In this document: piece by piece, positions 23,301 through 35,219 of the stretch
Layout: every line of letters begins with the position of its first letter
Position numbering within the stretch: the stretch's first letter is position 1
From: Arachis hypogaea
Lineage: Eukaryota > Streptophyta > Magnoliopsida > Fabales > Fabaceae
Assembly (NCBI RefSeq): GCF_003086295.3
Contig: NC_092044.1
Location: 2,299,001-2,363,000 of the forward strand
Reading direction: 5' to 3'
Length of the DNA stretch: 64,000 nucleotides
Program-made: the position numbers and the translations under genes
The notes under the pieces: generated by a model
Databases searched by the model: none
What the model was told of the DNA's origin: nothing
What the model saw: only the letters and a program-made list of their open reading frames with translations

Positions 23301-26153
23301 TTGGGTAAGGTGAGGATACGATAATTCTATTTTATTTTCATTAAATTTGAGCTTTGAGTATTAAATTGGGTATATATGTATTATGAATGTGTATTAGGTT
23401 GAAAATAAATAATTGGAGCTTGAAATTGTGAATACTGGAACTTGGAGGAAGCGGATTAGTTGAGTTTTGAGGGGCTGTCTTGGTTTTGAATAAATAGCTT
23501 TGGTCGTTACGTGAAAATCGGCCAAGGTATGGTTTAGGTTTCTTGCATTTAATATATAATGTTCTGTGAAAACTTAGGCTAGGTGACCATAGGATAAGTT
23601 GGAATGCGGGTGTATGTTTAGTGTTTAGTAATTTTTCGATGAATATATTTGGTTGAAGTTTATTGGATAATTAGTTATTAATTTTGGATGGTGAATGTTA
23701 TTATTGATGAACATGGTTAGTTTGGTGCTTGTTGATTAATTAATAATTTGGTGAATTATTGATTTGAGGTATCTTGTGTTAGAAGCCTAGGATTAGTGAA
23801 CTATGATCCTTAGTTGAATTTTTGGTTGTTGGATTTGAATATTGTATGAGTATAATTGTTGATCTGAGGTAGATTTATTGTGGTGACTGTTATGATGATG
23901 AGGAAGGGTGTGTTGAATTGAAAAGAAAGCAGGTTTGGACCCGAAAAGGGTGGCAAAGTCCGAGTTTTAGAGGAGGTGCTGCCAAAATTTTATAAAAATT
24001 AGAGATTTTGTTTATATGATTATCTAAAAAGATTTAGATTCAAAGATTATATGGTTTGAATTAGAGTTATTAAGAAAATAAGTATGTTTTAAGTTTGAAG
24101 TTTGATTCTTAGAAAAGAATGAATTATGTTTTGAATTGGAACTATTGATGGACGAAATGAGAGGTGTGATATCGAAGGATAAGGATTGAATATGTTTAAC
24201 GTATGATGATGAATGAGATGCAATTGAGAATGATGTGGATGTTAATGAATTATAATTGAATTATTTATATGGCTTATGAATTTGAATAATCTGAGATACG
24301 AGGTTCCCTGGATAAAGTGCCGTGGCTTGCCACCACGTGTACCAGGTAGAAAACTCGATACTCTGTTGACCCCACGACGTAAGTGTGACCGGGCACTATA
24401 TAAATTCCCGGGAATGTTACCCCCATTGAGCAATATTGATTATTTGAGATAAAGCTATGCATAGACTCTTGGGGATGCACGTCGGGGGACAGTCTAAGGA
24501 CAATTCAGACTTGTCGGGTTGGCTGGATAACCGACAGATGAGCCTCTTCAGCCATAGGACAGGCATGCATCATATGCATATTATTTGAACTACTTGCTTG
24601 TGTATTAACTGGGTATGCCTAAATGTACTTGCCATGTTAAATGTATATTTGTTATCTGCAGTACTTGTAACCTTCTTGTACTTGCCTTTGTTTGTTTACT
24701 TGTCTATGAAAATGCATGATGGAGTTGGAGGTAAGGAGGAATGACAGAATGGGATTTAGATTTAAGGTTAAGTTAAGTTAGGTTTAAATATCCTTAGTAA
24801 ACCACCTTTTATGGCTTCTACTTAATACTTTAAGCTCTATAATCTGAGTGTCGGTGTTCTAGGATTGCCTCTGGCATTCCCAGGACCTTATATATTATGT
24901 GTGTGGCACCTTTACCATACTGAGAACCTCCGGTTCTCATTCCATACTATGTTGTTGTTTTTCAGATGCAGGTCGAGAGGCATCTCGTTAGGCGTCTGGA
25001 CTCTTAAAGCGGAGTGGTTACTGGGATATTTTGTTATGCTATGATGTATATATATGTACTTAGATTTCTCTCCGCATGACTTATTCTTTTTGATCCTCTT
25101 AGAGGTTTATGGAGAGGCAGGAATGTGTATATGTACTTTTGGGTTTGGATACGTATGTATATATGTGTAAATATTCTCCGGCCAGTCTTGACTTCGCAGG
25201 CTGAGTTAGGAGCTTGATATTTTGTATCTTTGGCACTCTATTCCCACTTCTGTTAGCTTATGTTTGATAGTTATGGTTTTCTTAGCACGTAAGTTAACTC
25301 GTTCCTTGAGCGTTGCGCCTTTATTGTGCGATTTTTATTTTCCCCTTTTCTTCAAGGCTCCTAGCATATTATAATTCTTCTGCTATTATATGTACTCATT
25401 TTATTTTAGAGGTCGTAATACCACACCACATTTGTTTTACGACTTAAGCGTAAAGCTTAGTGTGGTAGGGTGTTACACTAATAATTCTTGAATCAAGATA
25501 GTAGAATTTCTAAATAATAAATATTACAAAAAAAACATTAAAAGTTATTAAATTATTACTTTATTATTTTACCAACATCCACATTTTATATTATCTTTTT
25601 TTCTTGAAATTAAATGAAAACTAATAAATTATATTATTATACATCAAATAACATGCTTGGAATTAATTTAACGCATAAAATTAATTTAACACACAATAAA
25701 TATAATCCTATCAAAATTAGAGTTCGTTGAAGCATTGTGGATGACAAAAGACGAAATTCTCATCAAATTGGAAATCAGTTCAATTCTTAAGATGTTAACA
25801 AATAGAGGATAAAAATTGGAAAAAGCAATGTGTTTCATTTTAGTTTAGATTCACGAGGTTTTATTAATAAAAATTATTTTTTTAAGGAACACAAAATACA
25901 TAAAATCCACTTTAATTTGTTTTACTAAGGTTTGGCGAATTACATTTTTGTAATATCTTTTTTAGCTATTTGTTTATAGTTTTCTTTTTTATAATTTTTT
26001 TATTGTTACTGATTTATTCATTTTAAATACATCAAGCACTCACAAGTATTGAGCGAAAGAAAAGTTATATACTTTAGCATTTCAAATAAGAAATAATGTA
26101 CATGAAACCAGAAAAACAAATAAGAAAATGTTTCCCAAAGATAGCTTAGACAT
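14331..26153 (-). CDS. Defensin-like peptide gene with 10 cysteines and an 11.5-kb intron
   Basis: Exon 2 is 14331-14563 and exon 1 is 26102-26153; spliced, 94 residues. The signal peptide starts M-S-K-L-S-L-G-N-I. The core is C-x8-C-x8-C-x3-C-x13-C-x6-C-x-C-x3-C, with the last cysteine at the C-terminus. Two extra cysteines are present. One lies in an upstream 12-codon tandem duplication of the E/T-C-S-x-I-W segment (C-S-G-I-W then C-S-D-I-W). The other sits in the fourth loop (Y-Y-C-S). The intron (14564-26101) is that of the sister genes plus a 10-kb gypsy element in the opposite orientation. The base before the donor is T instead of the G of all paralogues, leaving GT intact but changing a V codon to F and weakening the site. 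Probably expressed only if the long intron is still removed. Confidence 0.68.
14564..15390 (-). other. Intron sequence, acceptor side
   Basis: AT-rich intron collinear with 34862-35520 and 57222-57870 (shared AAAGTGTTGACCACCTT-like and TATATTGTTTTAAATTGAT blocks). It is interrupted at 15390 by the gypsy element. Confidence 0.6.
15391..18107 (+). repeat. 5' LTR of the gypsy element
   Basis: 2717 bp, TG...CA. It contains the 92-bp segment (15826-15917) that is missing from the 3' LTR, and a conserved block near 17094-17200 shared with the other LTRs of the window. Confidence 0.93.
18111..18122 (+). promoter_or_regulatory. Primer binding site, initiator tRNA-Met type
   Basis: TGGTATCAGAGC three bases after the 5' LTR, where minus-strand DNA synthesis of the gypsy element is primed. 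Confidence 0.9.
18325..22810 (+). pseudogene. Gypsy gag-pol polyprotein, broken
   Basis: One frame from ATG at 18325. Order: gag with the capsid-like region, CCHC knuckle [14 protein letters not shown] (near 19310), aspartic protease [10 protein letters not shown] (near 19490), reverse transcriptase with F-I-D-D near 20475, RNase H (Y-C-D-A-S, near 20915), integrase with an H-H-C-C finger (C-L-T-C near 21670) and a catalytic DDE core, and a chromodomain-like end. Breaks: TGA at 18352-18354, TAG at 19906-19908, TGA at 20443-20445, and a frameshift of about two bases near 22045, after which the integrase continues at 22076-22810. Each stop could come from one C-to-T change (CGA, CAG, CGA). It needs helper proteins to move. 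Confidence 0.9.
22842..22852 (+). promoter_or_regulatory. Polypurine tract
   Basis: GGTGGGTAGGA directly before the 3' LTR, the expected plus-strand primer. Confidence 0.75.
22853..25477 (+). repeat. 3' LTR of the gypsy element (92-bp deletion)
   Basis: 2625 bp. Almost identical to the 5' LTR but lacking the segment matching 15826-15917. TCTT stands at both edges of the missing piece, suggesting a microhomology or template-slip deletion. Confidence 0.93.
25483..26101 (-). other. Intron sequence, donor side
   Basis: The rest of the intron of the gene 14331-26153, collinear with about 36640-37038 and 59140-59536 (marker AGGAACACAAAATACAT). No gene. Confidence 0.6.
26102..26153 (-). CDS. Signal-peptide exon of the 10-cysteine peptide gene
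   Basis: 52 nt, [17 protein letters not shown] plus one base, the same length and phase as the exons at 37039-37090 and 59537-59588. The last base is T where the paralogues have G, next to an intact GTACAT donor. Entered separately because 11.5 kb separates it from exon 2 at 14331-14563. Confidence 0.72.
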
Positions 26154-26232
26154 CTTTCTAACAAGTTAGTGTGAATAAATATAATTCTTATTCTTGGTTT
26201 TCTTTTGTCTATGCAAATCTAAGGAGCGAGCG

Positions 26233-26235
<3 letters not shown>

Positions 26236-26280
<45 letters not shown>
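26236..26280 (-). promoter_or_regulatory. TATA region expanded into a (TA)n microsatellite
   Basis: About 21 TA units stand where the sister genes have a short TATATATA box (37176-37193, 59676-59687), followed by the same AAGTGGCAGAG. The distance to the ATG is 83 nt. Confidence 0.65.
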
Positions 26281-27788
26281 AGTGGCAGAGAATATTCACT
26301 TTAAGTCTAAATTAAGAGAATTTTAAATTAATTATGACATTTTATTTTATAAAAATATTATTTGTATATTAAAAATTAATCACTAAAATCTGTTATTTAT
26401 TAATATATTTATATATAAATATATATAAAATTTAATTTATTTTTAATATATATTTATATTTTAATATATATTTTATATTAATAGATAATTTTAGTGTATA
26501 TGTAATATTATAATATAGTCATTATTTTATTATATTTCTTAACGGGGTCCATACACACACACATTTAACGGGCAAGAATTTTTAAATTAAATTATTCAGA
26601 AGTTATACATAATCAATTGAAAATGTACATATATAATTTTGTAGAGTAATTAAAACAATTGAATTAATACTTCAGCCTCAAATAAGTGCCTAGCTATAAT
26701 TACACACATAAATTAAACGCATAATTACAATTTCGGATAAATAATTAAAACTAATTGTACGATATTACCCTTGTGAAATCATCTTTTTATACACTTATTC
26801 AAACAACATTTTTCTTTATTTTTGCCTTACTTTTGAACTAACATCATTAATTAATTCTCCTATTTTTTTAGTCTAAAAACTTTCACCCCTAACAGTTCTC
26901 TATTAATTTTCCCTTTCAAGTTACACACACTCTCTCCTCTCAGATTCTATACGGATATTGATGGAAATAATTAATATTTTAAAAAAATTCAAAACAGTCC
27001 CTGACAATTACCTCAAAAAATAATGAGATTTTTAATAAAAAAAAAATACTTAATTTGACTCCTGAACTTTATTTTTATGAGATTGATTAGTTCCTATACC
27101 AAAAAATGTCAATATTATTTTTTTTTTGCATAGGAATTAATCAGCCTAAAAAAAGATTAAAAACTAGATTGAGTATTTTTTTTCTTAAAAACCTCGTTGT
27201 CCTTTCGAGATAATTATCAGAGATCGAGTGGGATATTTACTCTTAATATTTTTTAAATTTCTAAAACAACCCTTATTCGAGACCAAAAGTAACAATAACA
27301 ATATAGCATCTTCCTATTAAAATAATCATCTACTTGAAAAAAAAGTAGATTTGTTTCGGTATATATAGTTGTTTTTAATAATTCGGTTTATATACCAAAT
27401 TATTTTTAATAATAAATATTTTAAAATAAATATTTTTTAAAAAGGTTAATTTTTACAAAGCTATATATGCTTATGTTACAACTTACCAAAATACACAAGT
27501 TAACGTTAAGTTAAATAAATACTCAACTAACAATGAATTCTAGTGTTTATGAAAGGCTATAAAATTTTAAAGGTTTTTAGAGTGCAAGCTTGTGGGAGAA
27601 GAACCTAGGCAAGAAAAACGAGGGCAGAGAGTGTAGAATAACTAAAATCAATATTGAATTGCAACACTAGCACATAATAAAAGATATTAAAATTACATAC
27701 ATAATTAAAGAAAAATATATTATTTTGATAGAAAAATTAATTTTGTAAAATGTAAAACAACTAGGTGTAAGTAGAGACAAATTATTAA
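26281..27788. other. Upstream region of the 10-cysteine gene
   Basis: No gene. Collinear with 37194-37490 plus 46700-47650 and with 59688-61100 in the sister blocks, for example GTACGATATTACCCTTGTGA and GTGCAAGCTTGTGGGAGAAG. It contains the MITE at about 26975-27250. Confidence 0.55.
26975..27250. mobile_element. MITE in block A only
   Basis: An insertion absent from the matching places in the sister blocks (about 46920 and 60370). Its two ends are imperfect inverted repeats: CCCTGACAATTACCTC and GAGATTTTTAATAAAA on the left pair with TTTAAAAACCTCG and GAGATAATTATCAGAG on the right. The borders are approximate. Confidence 0.55.
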
Positions 27789-28318
27789 GAGTAAAATATC
27801 GTTTTTGTTCCTAACGTTTGGGGTAAATCCTATTTGTGTCTTTAACGTTTAAATCGTTCTATTTGTATCCCTAATGTTTGTAAAAGTGATTCAATGTTAT
27901 CCTGCCGTCAATTACACATCATGAACGCTTTAGTTTGAGTTTAAAAATCTCTTTTTGAAGTTAGAATACAAATGTCTGAGATAGAATTGATGATCCACTC
28001 CGAAAAATAGCTCATCAAAAGTTGAAACTAATTTCTACAACATTTACATAATTCACTTTTCTAAGGAGATAATTGAATCTAAACACAAATAGTGGGTATA
28101 ATATTAAAATCTAACACATCCAAGTGAGACCTAATTGAAAATGAATATATCCAAGTGAGAATAATTAAAAAATATAATCTGATTTGTTAGTATAATTGAT
28201 AGTAGAATAATATTGAATCACTTTTATAAACGTTAGGGATACAAATAGGATGATTTAAACATTAGGAACACAAATAGGACTTACTATAAACGTTGGGGAC
28301 AAAAACGATACTTTACTC
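27789..28318. mobile_element. MULE-type MITE in block A
   Basis: Starts GAGTAAAATATCGTTTTTG and ends AAAAACGATACTTTACTC, with inverted similarity running inward (CTAACGTTTGGGG with CGTTGGGGAC). The flanks ATTATTAA and ATCATTAA fit an 8-9 bp target duplication with one change. The empty site can be read in block C at about 61090. No open frame. Confidence 0.72.
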
Positions 28319-28771
28319 TATCATTAAAGATAAATTTGAAAAAAAAAAAAGCTAATTGCTTAATAATTAGCATTATAATATCAAAAGACAGTTATGTTAT
28401 TCATGGATGAGGTATCATTTCACATATGGAATATTCCATGAGTATGTTATAAATATACTATAATACAATTCTCTTCATTGTTATTAGTATCACAATTTAG
28501 AGCTATGCTAGATTAAACTTATTTATTATTCATCTTTTCTTAAGAGACATTTCTTATATATTTATCTTTAAACAATAATATAATATAAATAAAATAGTAA
28601 AATGTCGTTTTTATTTTTAATATTTGAGTCAAATTCTAAAATTATTTTTAATATTTTAAACATGTTATTTAATTTTCTAATATTTTAAAATTGTTACAAT
28701 GTGACACATTACACATTATACAATTTGGGAAGTGTTAAAGATATAATCATTAATATTGCCTTTTTTCTATC

Positions 28772-31700
28772 TGTAACACCCTTACTATCAGAATGTTACG
28801 CTTCCGGCTGCGCTACTTTGATAGCAAGAAGTATTACGACTAACTTCATATACTTAATATTAAAATAAGAGCCTTTGACTTGATACCGTATCGTTGACTT
28901 CATTAAAAACCGGAAATAAATACTTTACAAAAAAAAAACAAACAGGCATAGGTTCATATATAAGACTTCTTACATAATAGCTTATAACATAATATACATC
29001 ATACAACTCCTATCCCTCTTACAAAATTGTAATAAAAAAGACGAGGAAAGAAAAATTATCTAATTATCACAACATCATATAAACCAATACGCGGTATAAC
29101 TCTCCATAATGCTCCTTCCTCCGATTCCGGAAAAGGTAAAGCTATAGGGGGTGAGAACCTAACCACACGGTCTCACTACGGAGTTTCAGAATTGTCATAA
29201 GAAGATATTTAATAAGAGAACGGTTTTCAAACTCAGTGATTATCATTGCCTTATGAATCCTTTTAAAAAACCAATAGCTAATCGTTCAAAACCTTTTCAA
29301 AGAAACAATGTTTAATCTTTCAGAAACCCAAAACCTTTCTTTTCTTATAAGATAATCTTAATCAGAAACCAACCACGCAATCAATCAACACATTCCTCAA
29401 TTCAACACCAAAGTTCATTCTAAAAAATAGCACACCAGATTAAACACAGGAAAAACATACAAGGAAAGCACATGTTTAGGTAACAGTTACAGCAAATAGT
29501 TCATGTAGCAGTTAAGAATAGTTCAACAATTAGGCAAACCAAAACAGAATTCAAACCCAAATAAAGCATACAAATGCATATGATGCATGCCTGTCCTATG
29601 GCTAATGAGCTCATCTGTCAGTTGTCCAGCCAACCCGACAATGCAAGTCCAAAAATCTTAGATTGTCCCCCAACGCGCATTCCCATGAATTTATGCATAG
29701 CTTTTTCTCATAAGTATATATCAAATAGCTTAATGGGGGTACCATTCCCGGAAATTTATAGTGCCCGGTCACCCTTATGTCGTAGGGTCAATAGAGTATC
29801 GAGTTTCAACCTGGAGCAAGTGGTGGCAAGCCACTGCGTCTACCCAGGAAAATTCGTGTCTCAGATAATTCAAATTCATAAGCCATATGAATAATTCATT
29901 CATCATTCATCAATATCTAAGCCATTCTCAATATCATCATCATTCGTCAATCCATATCTCATTTCCAAAATTCATTCAAAAATCACATTTTAAAGTCAAT
30001 CCTTATCATTCTTCTTTCCATTCTATTAAACAGCAATCCCAATCCAAACCATAATTCTTTCCTTTCTAAATAAATTAATCTTAAAACATATAATGTTTAA
30101 AAACTAAATCTTTTTAAATAAATACTCCAAACGAAACTTCCAATTTTTTATAAAATTTCGGCAGCATCTCCTCTAAAACTCGAACACTGCCACCCTTTTC
30201 GGGTCCTATCCAAACATTTCTGAAACCTTTTCTCAACCATTTCTAAATCTCAATCATTTTCCAAAATTCAACTATTTTCAATATCAAATTATTTTCAAAT
30301 CGAACCAATTCCAATAATAAAACTCTTTAAAATCAAACCAGCTCAAATATTAAATCATTTATAAAATCAGACTAACTCAAAAATCAAACTGCTTCGAGAA
30401 TCAATTTATTTTCGTATCTCAAAAAATCGACTCATTTACATTACCAAATAAATTCCAAAACCAAGAAATTCCACTTTTCATAATAATCAAGTAAATAACA
30501 TTTCAAACCAATTTCTTTTCAACAACCATACACAACTCACGCAATCAAGCAACCAATAATTCAGTCTAACAAACCATCACATCCACAAGACAAATATAAT
30601 CACAGAAATATATCTTTTTGCATCAATATCTATTTATAACAACTCTATAATATAAAATAGATTTTAAGAAAAACATCTACCTCGATTAGTCGCAAGTTAC
30701 ATAATTAAACCCATTAAATCCTTATTCTCATGTTAATCGGCAGCAATCGCAGAAATTCCCAAGCAACCTCAGGGATCACGGCAACAACCACATATCTGAC
30801 ATAATTTAGAATTAACGTTGAATGGATATTGAGTGATATTAGAACATAATTGATAATAGAGTATTGCGATAAACAAGAACGGAACCGAATAATCTTACCA
30901 TGATAAATAGAATAGAACAACACAATAACAGCTTCCAAATTGATCGGACAGCAGCTTCGATAGCAGCCGAAAACTCTGATGGTTCAGCAGCAACCTCAAT
31001 TTTTGACATGCAACCCCATAAAATTAACCTTACAACATCTATACATCAGAATCCTTAACTGCAGATAACTAGAACGATTACAATACGAACTTCAGAGCAC
31101 AGGCAACTTACTGTGAAAGGAAGAATGACGGAACTGGAGCAGCAGCTCTGACGACAATCTCCTACAGCAACAGCACCATTTTCCGGCAGCGAGAGGCACA
31201 GCGGCGCAGCCTCCAGCAGCGACAGTGGCGAACGGCGGCGCTTTTCCTCCTCGGTGCGTCCCTGAGTCGCACGTCTTATCTCCCTTCCCTGGACGGTGAC
31301 GCATAGCAATGATAGAACCATCGGCGGCGGCGACAAGGCTCAGCGACGGTGGCGCGCACAGCGACGCGGTGGTGACGCAAACAGCTCGCCTCCTTCCTCA
31401 TGTCACACCGTCTCTGTCTCTCTCAATCTCGGCATCGCTCTCCCTTTCTCCTTCGAACTTGACGGCATCGGACCCATAGCGGCGATGAGGATGAACACGC
31501 GCAACCACAGCAGCGGCGGTGCTCCTTTCTCTCCTCTCCTTCTCTCCTTCAGCTCCCCACTCCTCTCCGTCTTCCCTCTTCTCTTTCTTTTTTCTTTTTC
31601 CTTTCTTTCTTTCCTCTATCCGTATGTGTTGTGGGTGTGTCTGTGTTAGAGAAAGGGAAAGGGGGAAAATGGCGGCTAATTTAGGAAAAATTAGGATTAG

Positions 31701-32177
31701 GGTTTTTGTTTTAGCAATTTAGGGTTTAATTTGGATTTTGGTTATTTTTAATCAAATTAGGGTATAGAGTGTTAATTTGAAATCTAATTTAATCTTTAAA
31801 ATTATTTTAAAATATTATTTGTTGTATTAAAATACTAATTGATTTGAAATCAAATTCTCTAATTGAATTTATAAGATAATAAGATTAATTTTCTTTATTC
31901 CTAAAACTTAAAGTATTAAATCATAGAAATATCAATTATTTGAATTAAGTCACATAAATATTCTTGTTATTCCATAACTACTAATTTTTTAATTTAAACA
32001 TAAAAAATAATTCAATAATTATAAAATTAGGTAAAATTCTAATTAATTATCAAAATCTGATTTAATTTTTGATTTAATTAGCTTTAATAAAATAATTTCT
32101 GAAAATAAAATTTCTAATGAATAAATGAATTGAAATTAATTCATAATAAGATTTATTTGAAAATTCTGGGTCTTACA
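28772..32177 (-). mobile_element. Solo LTR, gypsy family related to the 15391 element
   Basis: 3.4 kb, TGTAACACCC...GGTCTTACA on the plus strand, so minus orientation. CTATC flanks both sides (28767-28771 and 32178-32182). The empty site with a single CTATC is visible in block C near 61540. It shares conserved blocks with the other LTRs (for example CAGCCAACCCGAC near 29627). The GC-richer segment 31050-31650 gives long open frames on both strands, but none looks like a real protein. Confidence 0.85.
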
Positions 32178-32182
32178 CTATC

Positions 32183-33728
32183 AGTTTAAACTTTGAGATG
32201 AGTGGTTTCATAACATGGTATTAGAACTCTATGTCTGAATAGTTAAGAGTTCGATTCTTAGTAAACCCCAAAAGTAAAAACATAGCATAAGACAAATAAA
32301 AGAAAAAAATAATATCTAAATAAAAAATCAAGCAAACCTAAAAGAAAGGCTCTTACTTAAGAGAGAATGTTAGAGATATAACCATTTATGTTACCTGCTT
32401 CTATCAATTTAAACTTTTAGAATGAGTAATTTCATAACAGTAAGAATAATGCTTTACAACCAAATTAATTACCCAACCAAATCCAACAAAGTTCATATAA
32501 ACTAACTGACATCCACACACCATTATCTTTAATTGTCTTTTGACGACTTCTTTTTCTGTAGGATTCTTTTTTTTTATATAGATTCTTTTGTCTTCTTTCT
32601 CTTTTTTCCACCCCTAATACTGCTGCTTCTTCTTCTTCTCCTCTTCCTTTCTCTTTTTTCTTCATTTTTCTCTTTCATTATTATCATTGTGTAGCACTAT
32701 CTTTTTTCATTTGAATTTCTTCTATCTCGTCTTTCTTTTTCTTCTTCCTCTCCCATCATCATTATTATCATCATCATTGTTATCGTTATTATCATTATCG
32801 TTGTCTTCTTTTTATATGTATAACAGTTTAAATCCAAAATGTACCGAAATTCCATAATGATGATGACACGCAAACAAACTCAATTCAAAATAAATTCAGA
32901 CCATAATGTATCGAAATTAAATCCAAAATATATTGAAATTATTTAATGATAATCCAAAACTCCTCTTCCTCCTCATCCTCCTTCTCCATTATCATCTTCT
33001 TCTTCTTCTCCTCCTTTTCCTCCTCCTCATCTTTTTTCTTATTTTTCTTCTTTGTTATTGTCGTTGTCACCACCACCTCTATCTCTCCCTCCTTCTTTTT
33101 TTCTCATTTGAATTTCTTCGATTTCTTTCGTCTTTTTCTTTTTTCTCCTCTTGCTCCTCTATCATTATTATTATTGTATCATTATTATTATTATTGTCTT
33201 CTTTTTATATATATAACAGTTTAAATTCACAATGCACCGAAATTTTTTAACATAACGATACACAAATAAAATAGTCCGTACTTATGAACTTTATAAATAT
33301 AGATAATTCATTACATCTAATAAAATGGAGAGATTCTCATTACGAATATATTACCATAATATACAATATCTAAGTTTCAATTCTTTTGCTTTTTTCAACA
33401 GCAAAGATGCTTCTTTATTGATTAATAACTTTATTTATCACTAGGGTTTTTATTTGTTTTTTAATTTTTAATTTTTTTAATAAACAAAGGATAGAGGAAG
33501 AAACTTGAAGCTTTAAACTTCAGAAACCCACCCATTACAAGTGGGTTTCCAAAGAATTATTTTTCGACAATTATATATTCATATAATAATATTTTTATGT
33601 AAAAATAATAGAAATATTTAAAGAAATAATATAATTGATTAACTTACTTAACAACATAACAAATATCGAAATCTCAGCAATTATTTTTACATAAATAGCC
33701 ACCTCATTATTACTTTTAATAAATTTTA
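32183..33728. repeat. Pyrimidine-rich composite repeat, end of block A and start of block B
   Basis: No gene. Two rounds of a module: a spacer with AATCCAAAATGTACCGAAATT and CAAACAAACTCAATTCAAAA, followed by a long TCT/TCC and ATT/ATC microsatellite-like tract (32565-32815 and 32945-33205). The module recurs at 51500-52020 and 61690-62530. From about 33250 the flank of the next peptide gene begins. Confidence 0.6.
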
Positions 33729-34658
33729 GGGAAAATTTCACTCCCCTTCCCTCTATTTTATAAATGTACATTCTCCTCCCTTCTAACTTTTAAAAAATCT
33801 CCTCTTTAATCCATTTTAAAATTTTTGTGTTAACTTTATCCATTTTCTAAGAAAAAATAAATTATTTTTTGAAAAAATATCCATGAACAAAAATTTTTAT
33901 TTTTTATCATTAAATTTTACTTACCAAAATACCCTTTAATAAATTATTTTTTATTGATTAAATTGTATTTTTATAAAAATACTTTTAAAAAAATTAATAA
34001 TTAAATTATTTTTTTCTAAGATATCTATCCTTCAATAATTTTTTAATTATTAAATTTTGATTTTACCAAAATTTTTATGAACAATTATTTTTATATTTTA
34101 CTATTAATTTTTTGATATCAATATATATTATTTTAACATTAATAAAAAAATTTTACCACTGTTAATATATATAACAATTAATATATATTGATATTGAAAA
34201 ATAATCTTACTAAAATTTTTTATTTAATATTAAAATAATATATATAGATATCAAAAAATTAATAGTAAAATATAAAAAAATCGTTAACGAAAATTTTGGT
34301 AAAATTATAATTTAATAATTAAAAAATTATTGAAGGATATTTTAGAAAAAAAATAATATAATTATTAAATTTTTTAAAAATACAATTTAATCAATAAAAA
34401 ATAATTTATTAAAAAATATTTTAGTAAAAAAATATAATAATAAAAAATAAAATTTTTGTTAATGGGTATTTTTTAAAAAAATAATTTATTTTTTCTTAAA
34501 AAATGGATAAAGTTAACATTAGTTAACACAAAAAGTTTAAAATGGATTAAAGAGAAGGTTTTTTAAAAGTTAAAAGGGAAGAAAATGTACATTTATAAAA
34601 TAAAAGGGAGGGAAGTGTCATTTTAACATCTCACAGGAGAGGGAAGTGGAATTTTCCC
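33729..34658. mobile_element. Foldback MITE directly downstream of a peptide gene
   Basis: 930 bp, GGGAAAATTTCACTCCCCTT...GGAATTTTCCC, bordered by TA on both sides. Nearly the whole element is an inverted repeat (arms about 430 bp). Blocks A and C lack it. It ends 6 bp from the stop codon of the gene at 34665-37090, so that gene's 3' untranslated region would start inside it. Confidence 0.78.
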
Positions 34659-34664
34659 TAAGTT

Positions 34665-35140
34665 TTAACATATATGCTTGCATGCACAAAAGGATTGATG
34701 TTTTAAGCAAGCTCCACCGTAGCTATAAGGACCATATTTTTCTTCACAATTGATGCGACAATTACTAAAAGGGTTGCCTCTCTTGCAATCTTCGTCAACC
34801 CAAATCTCTGTGCACGTCTTCACTTCTTCTTGTGCGGCCACTATACTTATCATCCACACAACTACAAAACATATATTAATTAAAGGAGAACAAGGAGTTA
34901 ATTCTTAATACTTTTAATGTAAAAAAGATTAGTTACAATTAGTTTAAAACTAACAAAAAAAAAAAAGTGTTGACCACCTTATTTTTCTTAATTAATAGAT
35001 TATATATTGTTTTAAATTGATCTAATTGTTATAAAATTATTTATTTCAAAAACTTAAATTAATAAAAAAAGACAATATAAATAGTTACATATTTAATATT
35101 TTTTTTCAAATAAATTTTTTTTTGGATTTGTTGGATTTTT

Positions 35141-35219
<79 letters not shown>

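Larger units (their letters stand above)
15391..25477 (+). mobile_element. Full-length Ty3/gypsy LTR retrotransposon
   Basis: A 10.1-kb element with LTRs 15391-18107 and 22853-25477, both TGTAAACCCCGG...GGTGTTACA. It is flanked by CTAAT on both sides (15386-15390 and 25478-25482). The initiator-Met primer site TGGTATCAGAGC is at 18111-18122, and the polypurine tract GGTGGGTAGGA is at 22842-22852. A single gag-pol reading frame lies between. The domain order (protease, RT, RNase H, integrase) makes it gypsy. The integrase C-terminus carries a segment like a plant chromodomain (near V-K-V-A-W-S), suggesting a chromovirus of the Tekay/Del kind; that placement is inference. The LTRs differ by about five substitutions by eye, so the insertion is young. 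It sits inside the intron of the peptide gene 14331-26153, in opposite orientation. Confidence 0.95.

Noticed and set aside
31055..31722. Several overlapping open frames on both strands
   Set aside because: A GC-richer part of a solo LTR; frames overlap in all directions and are low in complexity.
32933..33250. Leucine- and serine-rich open frames (also 51507-52022 and 61812-62382)
   Set aside because: Translations of TCT/TCC/ATT microsatellite tracts, not proteins.
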